From NCBI GenBank assembly GCA_003546025.1, contig QPKB01000003.1, positions 67,087,401 through 67,151,400 on the forward strand: 64,000 nucleotides of DNA. The letters run 5' to 3'. Under the pieces are notes generated by a model. The model ran no database searches. It was not told the DNA's origin and worked only from the letters and a program-made list of their open reading frames with translations. The first letter of the stretch is position 1. Every line of letters starts with the position of its first letter. Both the position numbers and the translations under genes were made by a program. Shown here piece by piece: positions 36,010 through 48,964 of the stretch. Source of the stretch: Camphora micrantha. Lineage: Eukaryota > Streptophyta > Magnoliopsida > Laurales > Lauraceae.

Positions 36010-38880
36010 TGAGTAAGAGTTGTGCCAACCGTGAGACTAATCACATATAAAGTAGTTCTATAATTTTCTATTAATTAGAAAACAGCCTAAGGGCGCATTT
36101 GTTTCATGTGATTGGATTCTAGGACTTGAATATCTAAAAGTAACTAAAAATGAAGAGACGGGTGAATATTAAAAAATGACCTATCAAATAATCTCCCCTT
36201 TAATAGAAAATGAGTTTTGGAGAGACGGTAAATGAATCTTTAAGCTTCACCCTGGTAGTTCAATTCACGGGAAAGTCAAGGTTCCTTCTACAAACATACC
36301 TTATATCCTTCGCCACTCACCTCTTTAATAATGCTTTGTTAGAGCTCATTTGAGAATAATTTTTCATGTATTCAACTCCGGGCAAATACATGGGCCCTAA
36401 GTACACTTTTAGTAATCGATTGCGGTAGAGCTACAAATTAGAATACGGTTAGACCTTTTGAAGGGTCACCGAACTTAAATAAGTTTGATTTGGTACTACA
36501 TGATTGACACGTTATGATCATGAAGCGTATGTAGTAGCTCTCTTTCAACAATTTCAAACTTCCACCATTTAGGGCAGACCCCAATTCGGATCTTCTATAG
36601 GTGTGACCTAATATGTATAGTTTCAATATGTTCTCTTTTTTTTTTTTTTACACAATTTTGCACTTATGAGACCCTTGTGATCAACGATATTTTCAGTTAG
36701 TTCCTTTCAACCATTTCAAATAGTTTCATCCTTTTGGATAGACCACAAATTAGAATTTAGAATGTGTTAGATTTTATAAGTGGGTTTAGATCTTTAGATT
36801 TTGACAGCACGTGTCCTTAAACCTAACTTTTGTGTGCTAGTTCATGACTATTAAGAATCTCTGCAGAGCGGTTTATATTGGATAGAGCGTTGAAAAATTA
36901 TGGTTTTAACCTCATATGCAATATCCTTCATATGTAGGATCTCACACAAATTCACCTTTTTATGATCAATATAGTCTATTCTTTCTGCAAAAAGCCTGAC
37001 TCAAAAACTCCTAGAATATTATGTTCCCCTCCTCCTCTTGCTCTTTCTTTTGTATAACAAGTCAATACCCTAATATTAATACCTATGAAAAAACAGTAAG
37101 TACAAACTAACTTAGAAAATAAACTACATATATAGCATTGTATTATTCCATAAGATTTTACTGTGCGATCTCACAAGTAGGAAAAAATTAAATACATACA
37201 CCTCCACATAAGACAACGTAAATCTCCCTCTTTTAAAGGATGAGTTAAGGGCACGAGTTCACGTTAGAGTTTTCATAGAAAGATTTAGAGACAATGTAGA
37301 GAAAAGGACTTTTTTGTACGGGGAATAAACAGGCGGATCTGTGTGATATTCTATAAATTTAGGATATCACACATAATCATAATCTGGGCAAAAACATGAT
37401 TTTTTTTTTCTCCATCATGTCTGGTACAAACCACTCTACAGAAGGTTTTAAAAAATCAACAACTACTAAGCAATCACATCTAAATCACCTAGATGGTCAA
37501 AATCTCTAAATCTTTTGAAGGGTCACCTAATTATAACAATATTAACGTCGCTTTTGGCAATTAGATTCTCAGAAATTTCTTATCGATTTTCCGCAAGGTC
37601 ATAGAAAACCTACATTTAATTGGTTCTTCTACCAGTCTTTCCCCCTTCCTTTCCTCAATCTAAGTTTGTCTTTCGGCAAAAAAATAAAAAATAAAAAATG
37701 AGGATTTTTGGGTCCACCCTCCTCTCATAGGGTTTGGAAGTCCTCAGTTATTTGAATTGAAATGAACCGATATCGATGCAAAATCCCCAGTGAGGAATTT
37801 CCATTTTCAGGGACACTGTGGAATTCTCAGAACTATGTTCTCCTCATTTTTTACCAAACCTAGATTTAGATTGATGTTATTTTATCACGTCATCATCATT
37901 AGATGGTAACTCCTTTTCAACCATTTTGAACACTTTTGATGGTCAGCACGTGGTTCGATCTAGTGCTTGGAGCTGTGTGAGATCTTGCAGCTCCTCTTCA
38001 TCCTCACCACCAAAAGCAGCTTTTAGAGGTTGTGGCGCCCCTTGCAAGTGGGATGCACGATTTGACAAATGCAGATGCATCAATTGTACAGAGGATATTG
38101 TATGCCTGAATATCATCCACTTGACTCTCATGTAATTCCACCTAAAACAGAAGCATGTGTTTGTATTCAATGAATGTATTACCATTTGGTTTCTGTCACT
38201 TCAGACTAAGACGACCTTATTTTATTTTATTTTTTTGGGATGTTTCGAAAGGGGTGGCTCTATCATTTCACTGCTACTTTGAAATTCAAAATACTCAAAA
38301 TGAAAATGTCCAACCTTAATTTATTAATTTTGCAGGCCACCAATTGATCATCCAAAATTTGAACAAGACGATCCACCTTATCAAATGGTTAGGATTTGGA
38401 ATCTTTTGACTCTCTAGAAACAACACCTTCCTTACTGAACGATCTCCATTTTTTGCACATAAATGGCAATTGGGAGACCTTTCATGTGAATGTGAAATTC
38501 ATTGTTGTGTACGTACACTATATTGGTATGGTGCTAAACTGATCCAAAGCAACAGTAAAACTAAAAGCGACAGAGTGAGCAAGACCCCTATATGCTTAGG
38601 GACCACTTGACAGATCAATCAAGGAGATGATGAGGGGATTGAAAGGTCTATGCACGATAAAGGTTGTCGAAAATTAACCTAATTAGAAACTAAATTGTAG
38701 AGATATGAGACCCAAAGACCACTGATGGGAAAGCAACAAACAAAATCTCAAGTCCAAATTCAACGATGGCCGGGTTCAGACCTTTGAGTTCCAATAGTTC
38801 CTTCACATCCAATAATTGCAACTCCAAGGCTCCATTCATCAAATCTCTAAGGTCCCTTCTACCCCATGCCAACTGTTTTA
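36010..38880. other. Intergenic, no gene recognised
   Basis: Short frames at 37926-38185 and 38690-38872 have somewhat balanced amino-acid content. They lack recognisable domains, splice partners or promoter signals, so no gene is called. T-runs lie at 36637-36651 and 37402-37410. Confidence 0.45.
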
Positions 38881-38888
38881 CATAGATG

Positions 38889-39330
38889 ATGTAAGGTCCC
38901 GGATTCCCAAGGACGTAATTATTTCTAGCTAATTGAATGTTCGCTAATTAAGTGCGTTAAAAAGCCAAACAGGTCTGGTTTGAAAACACCTACCCTAATT
39001 AGATCGTATGTGCGAAGTTTCATTGAAATCCGAGTTTGTTTGGATACAGTAGAGTAGTTCACAATTTTCAGAAAGTATGGAGGGCATTTTGTAATTTTTA
39101 TTTTTCTGAGATTTCTGGCCCATTGAGTAGATGACCTAATTCCATGAACATTACTCTGCTACATCACCTCAACTCGGACCCTCAAAACCCCTTGAAACTC
39201 GACCTGAAGCCACTCGTGGACCAAACTATAATTACCCTTATTAACCCCGGCCCTAATATAAACCCAATGACCCAATGCCTTTCTTTCTCTCTCTTTTTCT
39301 GTACTCTCCCTCTTTCCCTTTGAAAGTTTA
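38889..39330 (+). mobile_element. Possible gypsy-type LTR 5' fragment
   Basis: Begins TGTAAGGTCCCGGATTCCC, the style of start seen in Del/Tekay-type LTRs (TG then a CCCG-rich block). It runs into the unrelated retroelement fragment after about 39350. No second end or target-site duplication was found. Confidence 0.35.
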
Positions 39331-39379
39331 AGGGGTGCGAGATCTCTAGATTGATCTATTCAATAAATCATCCAAAAAG

Positions 39380-40220
39380 TGTGTAAAAATGAACAATATG
39401 TAACGAAATAAAATTAACAAGCATACACCACAAAAATATTAGTTTTAGCGTGGAAAACCCTAACCGGGTGAAAAACCACAGATCCGAACTGGATCAATAA
39501 TCAAGCACTATAAATTTCGCAATTACAAGAAACTCAGATTTCCTCCCCAGATATCCCCTACCTAAGGACTATAGTTACCTTATGTCGCTTCACGCTTCAA
39601 TGATTTCATATCACTGATTGCAACAAACTCAATCTTGCGCTTGACTCCTCAAATCTTCTCGCAAGAAGATAATCTTTTACAAAGGATGCAGAAGAAACTG
39701 GCTCTAGAGAACTAGGCAGCACAACTCCTTAATAAATCTCTAGAGAAGAATTCTTTCAATAATAATATCTAATTCAGAACTTTGAGAGGTGATGTGTAGC
39801 TTTAGAATAGCCCTTAAGCCATTTAAATAGGCCTTAGGTCGTGCTTAAGGTTGCCTAAATTAATTAGGATTAAAACAAGTAGTTTAGGCACAATTAGAAC
39901 ATGTATCAAATTTTTCGTAGGACTCTGTCACATATCCGCTCGAGCTGACCTTCCATCCACTTGAGCAGATGAGGTTTTGTTTCAGCGTCTGACTATTCTG
40001 ACTCTGTCCGCTCGAGCGGATGATGTGGTCGTTCGAGCGGACCCTATTCTGGTTGATCCGAAAATTCAGCGCTCTTTCTTCCAGCATTCTTCTTTTAATT
40101 CTTTCAGATTTTATTCTTAGAGTCCTTCCAATCTTCTATCTTCAAAGTCCTTTTTTAAAATAAAATTACAACTCAAAAGACGAAGAATTTTGTCAAACCC
40201 ATAAATTTAGCTAACACTCA
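39380..40220 (-). mobile_element. LTR-retroelement fragment with CCGCTCGAGCGG palindromes
   Basis: Read on the minus strand it starts TGAGTGTTAGCTAAATTTA at 40220. Downstream it contains the palindromic motif TCCGCTCGAGCGGA (40007-40020, perfect 14-bp palindrome) with diverged repeats near 39936 and 40030. On the plus strand the distal part has GTGGAAAACCC, GTGAAAAACCACAG, AATCAAGCACTA and CCTAAGGAC in that order. The fragment at 58000-58757 has the same order of landmarks, so both belong to one family. No coding region remains. Confidence 0.55.
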
Positions 40221-40399
40221 AAATCCTAGCACCCTTTCGTTTTCTCTTCTCTTCTCACCTCCACTTGTTGCCAGCAAAGACCAAGAGGCCTCCCCACCTT
40301 CATCGATTGCCGCCACCATCATCACCAAGCTTCCCTCTCTCCACCCATCCTATTTTCACAGCTTCTCCCCACTCCTCTGGCCCCGAAGCGAGCAGCTTT

Positions 40400-40513
40400 A
40401 CAAACATCTGTATCCTATGGGCAGTGAGAAATGAAGCCACATTCAAGGGAGTAAAAGTTCCTTCAAGGCACATCAGGGATCAACTACATTATTACCTTCT
40501 CCACTCACTCTGA
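40400..40513 (+). pseudogene. Possible LINE C-terminal fragment
   Basis: The frame ends ILWAVRNEATFKGVKVPSRH and then IRDQLHYYLL. This resembles the zf-RVT-adjacent end of plant L1 ORF2 (hydrophobic-W-x-x-W/R-NE-R-x-FxG). The block is short and the upstream part is proline/serine-rich sequence unrelated to LINEs. Confidence 0.3.
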
Positions 40514-40519
40514 AAAGTA

Positions 40520-42540
40520 ATAAAAAGTTCCAAAGGAGATCAACGATTTTCTCTCCTCCAATTTTTGGGTATCAATGTTAATATTAACCCAGCATGACTC
40601 TCCTGTCTTTCTTTTATTTCTCTACCATACATGTAATTTGTCTTCTTTGACTTTCTTCGGTCTTCTGTTTCCTTCTTTGGGGTGCTCTTTGAGCTTCCCA
40701 AGTTCTCTTTTCTTCTTTTAATACAATTACCCTTAAAGCCAAAAAAAAAATCCAATAGTCCCGATTCATGGGGTAGTAGGATCAGAGTGGGCCCTGCAAG
40801 GGTTAGTCACAATTCCCTGTGTGATCAGATTAATACACACATGTATGGTGATTCGCTACAAGGTATCTTATGGCTACTGGGAGAAAACAATCTCAACCGG
40901 CCCCTAGGGTAGCTCCTTGCATGTATGCCAGGAAAAGTAGCTTTGTGGATTAGATTTTAAGTAAGATAGTCCAAGGTCCTAAAGTTGGATGGTTTATTAG
41001 CTCTGTTTTTAGGAAAAATTTCAGAACAAGGCTCAAGTTTTATCAGATTTCAAATAAGGATAAAAAGACTTACATCTCAAAACAGGCTTAAGTTTTCCAT
41101 TTACATTCCGAATCAAGACATCCGGCGATATTATGAGTTTTCAGGTGACCTACATACCACCCACCATTTTCTCTCATCCATCACCATGTTCTTTCTTCCA
41201 CCATCATCCGAAAGGAACAAGATAACAAACAAAACATAGGATTAAATGTAAATGCTAAGATGGGAATATAAAAAGAGTTCAAATTAGAGATGGATGCATC
41301 GGAAAAATTTTTCATTACAAAATCTTATATGTATTTCGTATGTGATTTTGAAAATCAATGGTGGAGCCAAAGTCGTTTGGGAGGCACCGGTGTAAGGGGC
41401 AGCGTGTATCTTAGCAATGGATGGTTTTCATTTTCATGGATCCTTTTCCATCCAGCTGAGAAAGCCGATATGCTTTTTGTTCTTCGATGACCCACCGTGA
41501 AAATGCATTATTGTTTCCCCCAGATCCTTTCTCACTCTCTCTAGAATCAGGTAGAGATGTTTCCGGTGGTAACGTTGCTCGTGTGATGATTTTCTCCATA
41601 GGCCCTTTATCATTTCATATTGGAGAGGATAACAGAGAGGTACAGGAAGCTTTGGAAAATGTCTGAGAGGAGTGATGGTGTATTAGCTATTTTTGTTGGG
41701 TTGGGGAAAGATTCTGATTTCTGATGCAATAGTTATATACTTAGTGTGATGGTGCCTTTGTGTGTGGATTGATTGGTTTTCCTGAAATGTACAGGTGGCT
41801 AACCATACAACACTGAGAAACCTTGAAGGAATATGATTCTATATTCGACACAAGAAAACCCAAGCACTAATCTTCTGCGACAGTCACAGAGAGATGATGA
41901 AGATGAGAAATGATGGAGATAGTTGGGTCTGATGATAATGGAAGGGAGAAGAAGGTGATATAAAAAAGGGTCGTGTCCGGCTCGTTTGGATGGGAGAAGA
42001 TAGTGGGTTGTAAGACTTGTAGGTCACCGGAAAACTCATATTTTCGCCCTATGTCTCAATTTGAGATTTAATGGAAAACTTAAGTCCTATTTTGAAATGT
42101 AAGGGTTTTTTTTTTTTTTTTTTTTTCGTCCGTATTTGAAATCTTGGCAAAACTAGGATATTCAAGTTATACCATAAGGTTTGTCCAAAATTTTGGCCAA
42201 ACAGTTTGTCCAAGTAGCACCACTCTTGAGTTTTTTCCTTTTTTTTTTCTAAGTTCAATAAAATGTCCTAGCAATGTTAAATTGGGATGCGTGCCCATTA
42301 GGGTGACATGTGGGAGTAGGTTAGTGAGTGTAAGGATGCTGGAATGATGACGACGAAGATTGAAATGATATACACTTGGATTGAACCCCTTGTAATGCTT
42401 GTTTAAATTGAACCATACCACAAAAGAGGATTAATTGAATCAGAGCCATATAGGCATAGTCGTGATTTCTAGGTGATTCAATACCGTCAGAAAAAATGTT
42501 CAGGGCAACTACATATTACATGTTCAACTATTTTGCCTCC
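40520..42540. other. Intergenic, no gene seen
   Basis: Ordinary AT-rich DNA with a long T-run at 42108-42126. No motif-bearing frame found. Confidence 0.5.
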
Positions 42541-42548
42541 GTAAAAAA

Positions 42549-43012
42549 TATGGTTGGAAAACTCTCTGTGTTAACTCTAGACTCTCCCAAGTTATCACAT
42601 TTTGATGAAGGATCGACCAAGAAATATGGGAGACTCAGTCGAGTCATCTCAGTTTAATAAATTATTAACATTTCGAACAATCTTGATAATTGGAATGTAA
42701 TTTGAAACTTATATTTGATATTTTACATTCGATATTTGGACTAACAAATTATGTGACATGCAATAGTTTTCCTTTTATTTTCCTTATTGGAGTATTTTTT
42801 TTATATATAAACTCACTAATTTGAATTGGTTATCATGAATGCATGTAAATAAATGTAATTTTTTATATTTTATAAACAATGGATTCATTTTCAAATATTT
42901 CTAAAATTATTAAAAAAAACATGACTCTCCCGAGTCTCCGCGTTGACTCTATCCGAGTCAATTTTTTTTGCATCGAATGAGTCAAGTCTGAGTCACGAGT
43001 TTTCCAACCTTA
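42549..43012. mobile_element. hAT-type MITE (464 bp)
   Basis: Left end TATGGTTGGAAAACTC and right end, read on the minus strand, TAAGGTTGGAAAACTCGTGA. Both arms contain GACTC-type motifs (GACTCAGTCGAGTCA, TGAGTCAAGTCTGAGTC). Flanks GTAAAAAA (42541-42548) and GTAAACAA (43013-43020) agree at 7 of 8 positions, as expected for the 8-bp duplication of hAT elements. Non-coding. Confidence 0.78.
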
Positions 43013-43033
43013 GTAAACAAGCTTAACAATGCA

Positions 43034-43371
43034 GGAGAAAGTTCTCCTACTAACAGACTGTATATTACTTACATGCAGTCCAGTTTATGGGGCCTACTTA
43101 GATAAATGTCTATCGATGAGAGGATGGCAGATGGAAAGATACCTCCTGATTAAAAAAGGAGAGACAAAAAATTAGCCCCACCAAATTATCCTACCGTTGA
43201 TTTTATATCATTAAATTCTAATGGCATTTTAATAGCATATTCTTTTGAGATTTAATCCAACGGTGAGTGAAGATTCAATGAGTGTAAAATTAGGCTTGAT
43301 AGGTCATAAGATGATAAGGTTATCAAAAGGGGCTGCATTGAACATACATGCTAATAGGAGAGCATTTTCCC
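43034..43371. mobile_element. Mutator-type MITE, family B copy 2 (338 bp)
   Basis: Starts GGAGAAAGTTCTCCTACTAA. The right end, read on the minus strand, is GGGAAAATGCTCTCCTATTA. Flanks AACAATGCA (43025-43033) and AACGATGCA (43372-43380) match at 8 of 9 positions. Interior blocks are shared with the copy at 21572-21952. It lies only 13 bp beyond the hAT MITE's duplication, so two unrelated elements are stacked. Confidence 0.78.
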
Positions 43372-43384
43372 AACGATGCATATG

Positions 43385-46125
43385 TCTATTTAGAAAAAAA
43401 TAAAAAAAAGAAAAGAAAAGATATTTAGAGCATATATATAAGGAAATATTCATATGCATCCATCCCTCACCATATTACTGTGAGGGACAACAGAGTGGGG
43501 CCGAATTTAGGGTCTATTTGAACCATCCACACACATGGATCCCCTTGAATTATATTGGATCCATCAAGTTTTTACCTATCCGTATGGATTAAACCGTTGG
43601 ATTGAGAATCAAGTATTTTTTTTTAACATATAGTCGTTTATAAAAAGTCATTGAAAGGCAAGTTGTGTAATAAAGAAAAAAGGAGATACAAATGAGCAAC
43701 TTTGACTAAATAAATATTTAACGGTTGAGGTAGTTCATGGGTGAGGCACCTCCCTCTACACAAAAACAACCATGAACTACTAACCCCTACTTGTACTTAC
43801 GTTGTTAGAAACTTGAATAGCTTGTGTGGGTGCATAAGTATTCACCAAAGCAAGAGTTAAAAAGGGCAGTTGATGAATGCATAATTATAATTAGAAAATA
43901 GACAGGCAAATCCTTTGAAAATATTCTCTTAAATAAAAAAGAGAAGAAAACCAGAGCTGCACGAAGAAACAGCCAATCTCATGGTGGTGTTTGTGAATTT
44001 TCACATTACCCCAAAAGACTAAACAAATAGTAGTCCTCTCTACCCGTGGTATTAACCCAACATGGCCATATATAAGCTTAGGTCAAGCATCTCAAATTGG
44101 CATTTGACAAGGAAACATACTCTTCAAAAGTATTTTATGCAACTCCAACCTAGCATCACAAAAAGTTAACCACTCACAAATGGGAAATGATTTGCTCGAT
44201 CGGGAGAATGTTTGGTATTGTCAAATTTGGGGGGCTTTTATGTTGCTATTAGGAAAATGTTTTGAAATTTGATTAATTTTTATATAATTAAAATAAGAAA
44301 TTCAGAAAATAAATATAGCTTTAATCGAAAATATTTTTTATGAAAATTCCTATTTACCATTTTATCCCAATAATATTGCAATGTTCTTGTGACTCTATTG
44401 GAACAATTTTCATTTTGCCGATATTTCATACATATCATGGCATCAAGTAATTTAATTGTCATCCATTGATAGCTCGTAGGTTTTTTTTTTTTTCTTTCCA
44501 TCTTCTTTATTGTACATTTCTTAAGTCTTTATTATATTTTACCGTTACCGATAGAAAAAAAAAAAAAAAAAGCTCGGTGGGTAATTATCTCCCTGTCCAC
44601 ATAAACAACCATATGAATCAATTCGCAATTGTGTTGGGGAGGGACTTAGGTCATGTGTTTGTGTGTGTTTTTATTGACGTGGAGAGGGATAATATCGTAA
44701 AATTTTCAAAATGTCATCTATATTGAATTTTAAGATATATAAGATTTGTGCCAATGTTTTTCTTTAACAAAGACACTAAAAAGGTAAAGATTTTGAGGTA
44801 AAATCTTTTGTACAGTTAAATATTGAACTTTAAAGTGGACATATTCAATAGACGGTGAGAGAATATTAAAAAGGCCTGTCTTGACAGAACGTCTCACCAT
44901 CCACATTCCAAACAGGACCATTGGACGCATCCATCCAATTTAATGCCACTAGTTTGTTAGTAACCAAGCATGGACCACCCAGTTGGGAGACATTAGGAAA
45001 GATACTTGTTACCAAATCTGTGCCCGTTTTAGACCTGACCTGACCTGACCCAATGGTTATGGCAAGTTTGTGTAACACGAGAATCATATCCCTGCAGGCT
45101 CCACATGTTCCAGCTCTCACAAGTCACACCCCAACCATCTATGTCACACCCCCAATCATATCTCCCCTTGTTAATTCGGTTACATTTTTTTCCAATCTAT
45201 TCATCATCAAAACCTTGTCCCAACTATCTATTAAAAAAAAAAAAAAACCCTAGTTCAATGTCAAAACTAAATTCAAAAGCTTATCTTTTCCAACAAAAAA
45301 AATTCAGGCAGAACTACCATCCAGCGTCGTTGCAAGGTAGTATGGTGCAACACCTAGTTAAATACATGTGTGGGCCCCACCTTTGGAAAATCCAAACCGC
45401 TTGTTATAGCCCCAGCACCAATTGTAGTGATCAAATTATAAATTATTATTCAAATTAGTGAGATGACCACCATTGGATCAACTAAATTTGGAATATGTGA
45501 TTAACTTTCCTTACTTTCTCCTTTTTACGGCATAAATGGAAGGAGTCTCTCATGTATGAAATCTGGTGATCAATCCATCGGTTCGCCCAGTGAAATCAAC
45601 TTTGAATATTTAGATGGAGAGTATAGAATGGGCCTTAGGGCGTGTAGAACAATTTGAGTTTTCCAAAGGTGGGCATAGCGCCATTATGCCCTAAAAATCC
45701 ACACCAAAATTGAGCCGCACAAAAAACTAATAACATTTTTCTCTCTACGTGAAATATAAGCGTACATAAACATGCGGGTATTGTCAACAGTATAAAACCC
45801 TGCTTTAACAAGCCTTCATAATCTCCAAATTATTAGTCTGAAATCTGTCGTGCAGAGATGTTCTTTCAGTTTGATGGTTTGCCATATGGGTATTTTGGGT
45901 ATTTCTTTGTAATCAGGTCGATTAAATAAATTGGTGAACCACGTAAATCTTATGTTTTGTGTGTGGTTTGGTCCATTTATCTTTATTTTCCCAACATAAT
46001 TTATAGTTGTTTTATATTAAAACACCCAAACTCCACTTAAGAAAGACAATATCCAAATATTTTGGTCACATTTGGCAACCAAATTCTTGGAGAAAAGATT
46101 TTCACTTTTCACAGTCATTAAAAAT
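43385..46125. other. Intergenic, no gene seen
   Basis: A-runs at 44555-44571 and 45232-45246. Short frames only, without recognisable motifs. Confidence 0.5.
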
Positions 46126-46130
46126 CTACG

Positions 46131-46265
46131 TTTAGCAATTGCAAACCCTTACTATTTGGGCCATTGAGATCCTTATTTTTGGGGATTCTCGAAAGATTCA
46201 CATTTGGCAATTGTAAGTCCCTAACTATTTGGGTCATTGAGATCCTCAAGTTTTGAGGATCCTCC
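46131..46265. repeat. Tandem repeat, two units of about 70 bp
   Basis: Both units share TTAGCAATTG / TTGGCAATTG, CTATTTGGG.CATTGAGATCC and a following TTTTG/GGAT block. They are diverged and non-coding. Confidence 0.7.
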
Positions 46266-46269
46266 TGTC

Positions 46270-47630
46270 TAAACCACCCCAATTCCCATTTCCCTATCCA
46301 CTTGATGCGGAAATCCATAGAGGGTAGTAGCTCCCCTAATTTGTGGATTTCTCACCTATTATCCAAGATGACATTTAAGTTACTTATTTATTTTGGTCAA
46401 GTGACTTTAGTTGAATTCATAGCTACCCAGGGATGCAAATGATTATCCAATCATCGAGAGGTTTTGACCCGTAAAAAAATCGGGTTTAGAATTTATTTGA
46501 GGTTTTGATTCATAAATGGGTTTGAATCTGCAACCTAAGCTAGGTTTTATTAGTACATATATATTCTAGATTCATATAGGCAACAGTTCCAATTTCATGT
46601 CCTATATGGTTCTAATTCAGAAATGACTTGTTTAAATTCTTATATCCAAGCCTACATAGTTGGAATAAGATTTTGACGTCAACGATGATAGCAATGGCAA
46701 CTTCACTTTAACCCACAATCTTGTGTCTGTGGAAATAAAAAGGATTAGTATTTAGTTTGGATCAACACAAACATGAATACATAATAGATCAGACCTTATG
46801 ATATAGCTAGGTTCCACAATATTGCTATAAATCCACACTATTTCTCAAATCCCATGAAGCCTATGATGAATCGGCCTGAGTTTCAAAACATGGGTGACAG
46901 CAAGGTACGAGAGATGAATGCATTGCTCAGAGTTTAGCTTTACACAAGTGGGGCCCACAAATAATTAATCCAAATTGCCGCACATGGCATGCGACTGGAG
47001 GGTCTTTTTCTTTCTCGAGAAAGTGAGGGAAGAAGTACAAGTGGAGACACAAAGCTGCTGGGTTTGGCCCACGAGACATAATCCTTGAGTGTGGCTCACT
47101 AGCTCCTACTTCCCCTCTAGAGAGGACAGTTGAAGCTTCATAGTGGGCTCACCAATGAGAATTTGAATTGCTTAAATTGAATGCTCATGTGCCCATCATC
47201 CCTTAGATTCAGCAGCATCATCATCGCTGTATCAAAGGAGTTCGTCTCTGGTGAAATAAAATCATAATGACCGTGAGTGGATTATTTAGGGTCCGTAACG
47301 TCTTTGCAAGCAGCCTAACATGCATTCGGACAGGGGTTGTCCGATGTGACGTGGAGAACTCCTAATGGTCCACTCACGGTTATCGTGCATATACTCACTC
47401 TCCAAATCCAAATTCCTATCAAAGCTTTGTCCCAATTATATTAGGTGAGCTACATTAATTCTGTTTTTTCATTTTAATTTATCATTGGCTCCGTTGTACT
47501 TCTACAGGTTCTTCTTTACCACTTTCATTCATATTATCTTTGCCCTGCTGTTTTTTCTTGAGACGGTCATCAGCTTGTATAAAGAAACTTGCTTCATTGT
47601 TGGCCTATATTCAACATAAGTATCTAAATC
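46270..47630. other. Intergenic, no gene seen
   Basis: No motif-bearing frame or structured repeat noticed. Confidence 0.5.
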
Positions 47631-47642
47631 ATCTCAAGCAAG

Positions 47643-48086
47643 TAGATATGGCAATGGGTTGGGTTTAAACCGCCTTGCTCTGCTCCTATTTGGGCGGGTT
47701 GGTATTGGTTTTCTTGGTTCAAGGCATGTTTGGGTTTTGTTGCTATTACTTTTCCCGCCTCATATAAATATATATATATATATATATAAATATATTTTTT
47801 CTTAAATTATAAACAAAGCTCACGTAATTTAAGTGGTGTTGGGCATAAACCTAATGCATGTGGGAAGAAAAGGTAGCGTATTCTATATCTACTATATTTT
47901 TTCACATGCATTTATATATTTTAAACCTTTAAATTCAACTTGAGCCCCAGCCCAAATGAGGCGGGTTTGATATCACATACCGATGACCCGTCATGAGGCG
48001 GGTGGAGTTTGGATAATAAAAACTTAAGATGGGGCGGGTTTAGGTTTACCCCAACCCGTACCAAACCTACCCCATTGACATCCCTA
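47643..48086. mobile_element. hAT-type MITE, GGGCGGGTT-rich (444 bp)
   Basis: Left end TAGATATGGCAATGGGTTGG and right end, read on the minus strand, TAGGGATGTCAATGGGGTAG. Perfect 8-bp flanking repeats CAAGCAAG (47635-47642 and 48087-48094). Both arms have GGCGGGTTT-type blocks, and a TA microsatellite sits at 47768-47788. The 8-bp duplication and TAGGGATGTCAA-type end indicate a non-autonomous hAT element. The copies at 12320 and 62358 look related in composition. Confidence 0.88.
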
Positions 48087-48094
48087 CAAGCAAG

Positions 48095-48960
48095 TCTCTC
48101 TTAATTCATGTATTGGTTTTAACCTATTGACACTACTAAATGTGTCAATTGTTTGTTCTATCTTCCTTAGTTTTACTATTCATCTATCTCAACATTGTCT
48201 TTCTACTCCACTCTCTTTTATATGTATTATTTTTAATTGACTAACATTCTGCACCAGTGGATCATAGTTGATCTAATTTCTTCGTAAAGTCTTTCTTTTA
48301 GTCTTATTTGTATGTGTCAATGATGGAACATTTCAGATGTAAGCCTCCAGTTTAATTAACCATCAAAGTCTTATCTTATGCTTAACATCCTCTTTAATCT
48401 CTCTGTCCTTACCAAATATAGAGCCAAGATAATGAGAGGAACTTCTATATAATATCTTTGCAACTTCAATTGTCATTCATTATATCTCTTTGCATGTCTC
48501 CATTAAAGTATAATTTATACATGCATTCTTTGTATGACTTATTTCAAATATTTGAGTTTATAGTCTTTTGTCATCTGTTAATTTATTCATTAACACTATA
48601 TCATTTTAAAACAATATATATTAAGTACCTTCTTTTGATTGTGAGTTGTTAACTCGTTTGTAATCCTAGAAAACATACATAAGAGTATTTATTTTGTATG
48701 GTTCAAGATTTTGATAGGTAGGCCTCACCATAGAGCTCCACTCATCGACAAGGAATCTGGACACATGGCCAACATGGTGTTTGGCAACAGCTCAGTTGCA
48801 GCTGCTGCAGCACCTGCTTTTTGGGGTCGCGCTGTGCAAAACCCGGTGCTCCTGCGCATGACTCACTGAACACATGACGACCTACTCCATTTCCAAATCT
48901 AAAAGACAATAATAAGTAGAGTACAAACTATGCATTTGATGGATGATGTGATCCTTTTCT
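48095..48960. other. Intergenic, no gene seen
   Basis: AT-rich; the frame at 48458-48652 is hydrophobic but has no family resemblance. Confidence 0.5.
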
Positions 48961-48964
48961 TTTA

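Noticed and set aside
37926..38185. Cysteine-containing plus-strand frame (69 aa) and its minus-strand overlap (80 aa)
   Set aside because: Looked briefly like a cysteine-rich peptide, but there is no signal peptide and no cysteine spacing of a known family.
38690..38872. 60-residue minus-strand frame with leucine-rich helices
   Set aside because: Amino-acid content is plausible, but there is no homologue in memory, no adjacent exon and no promoter signal.
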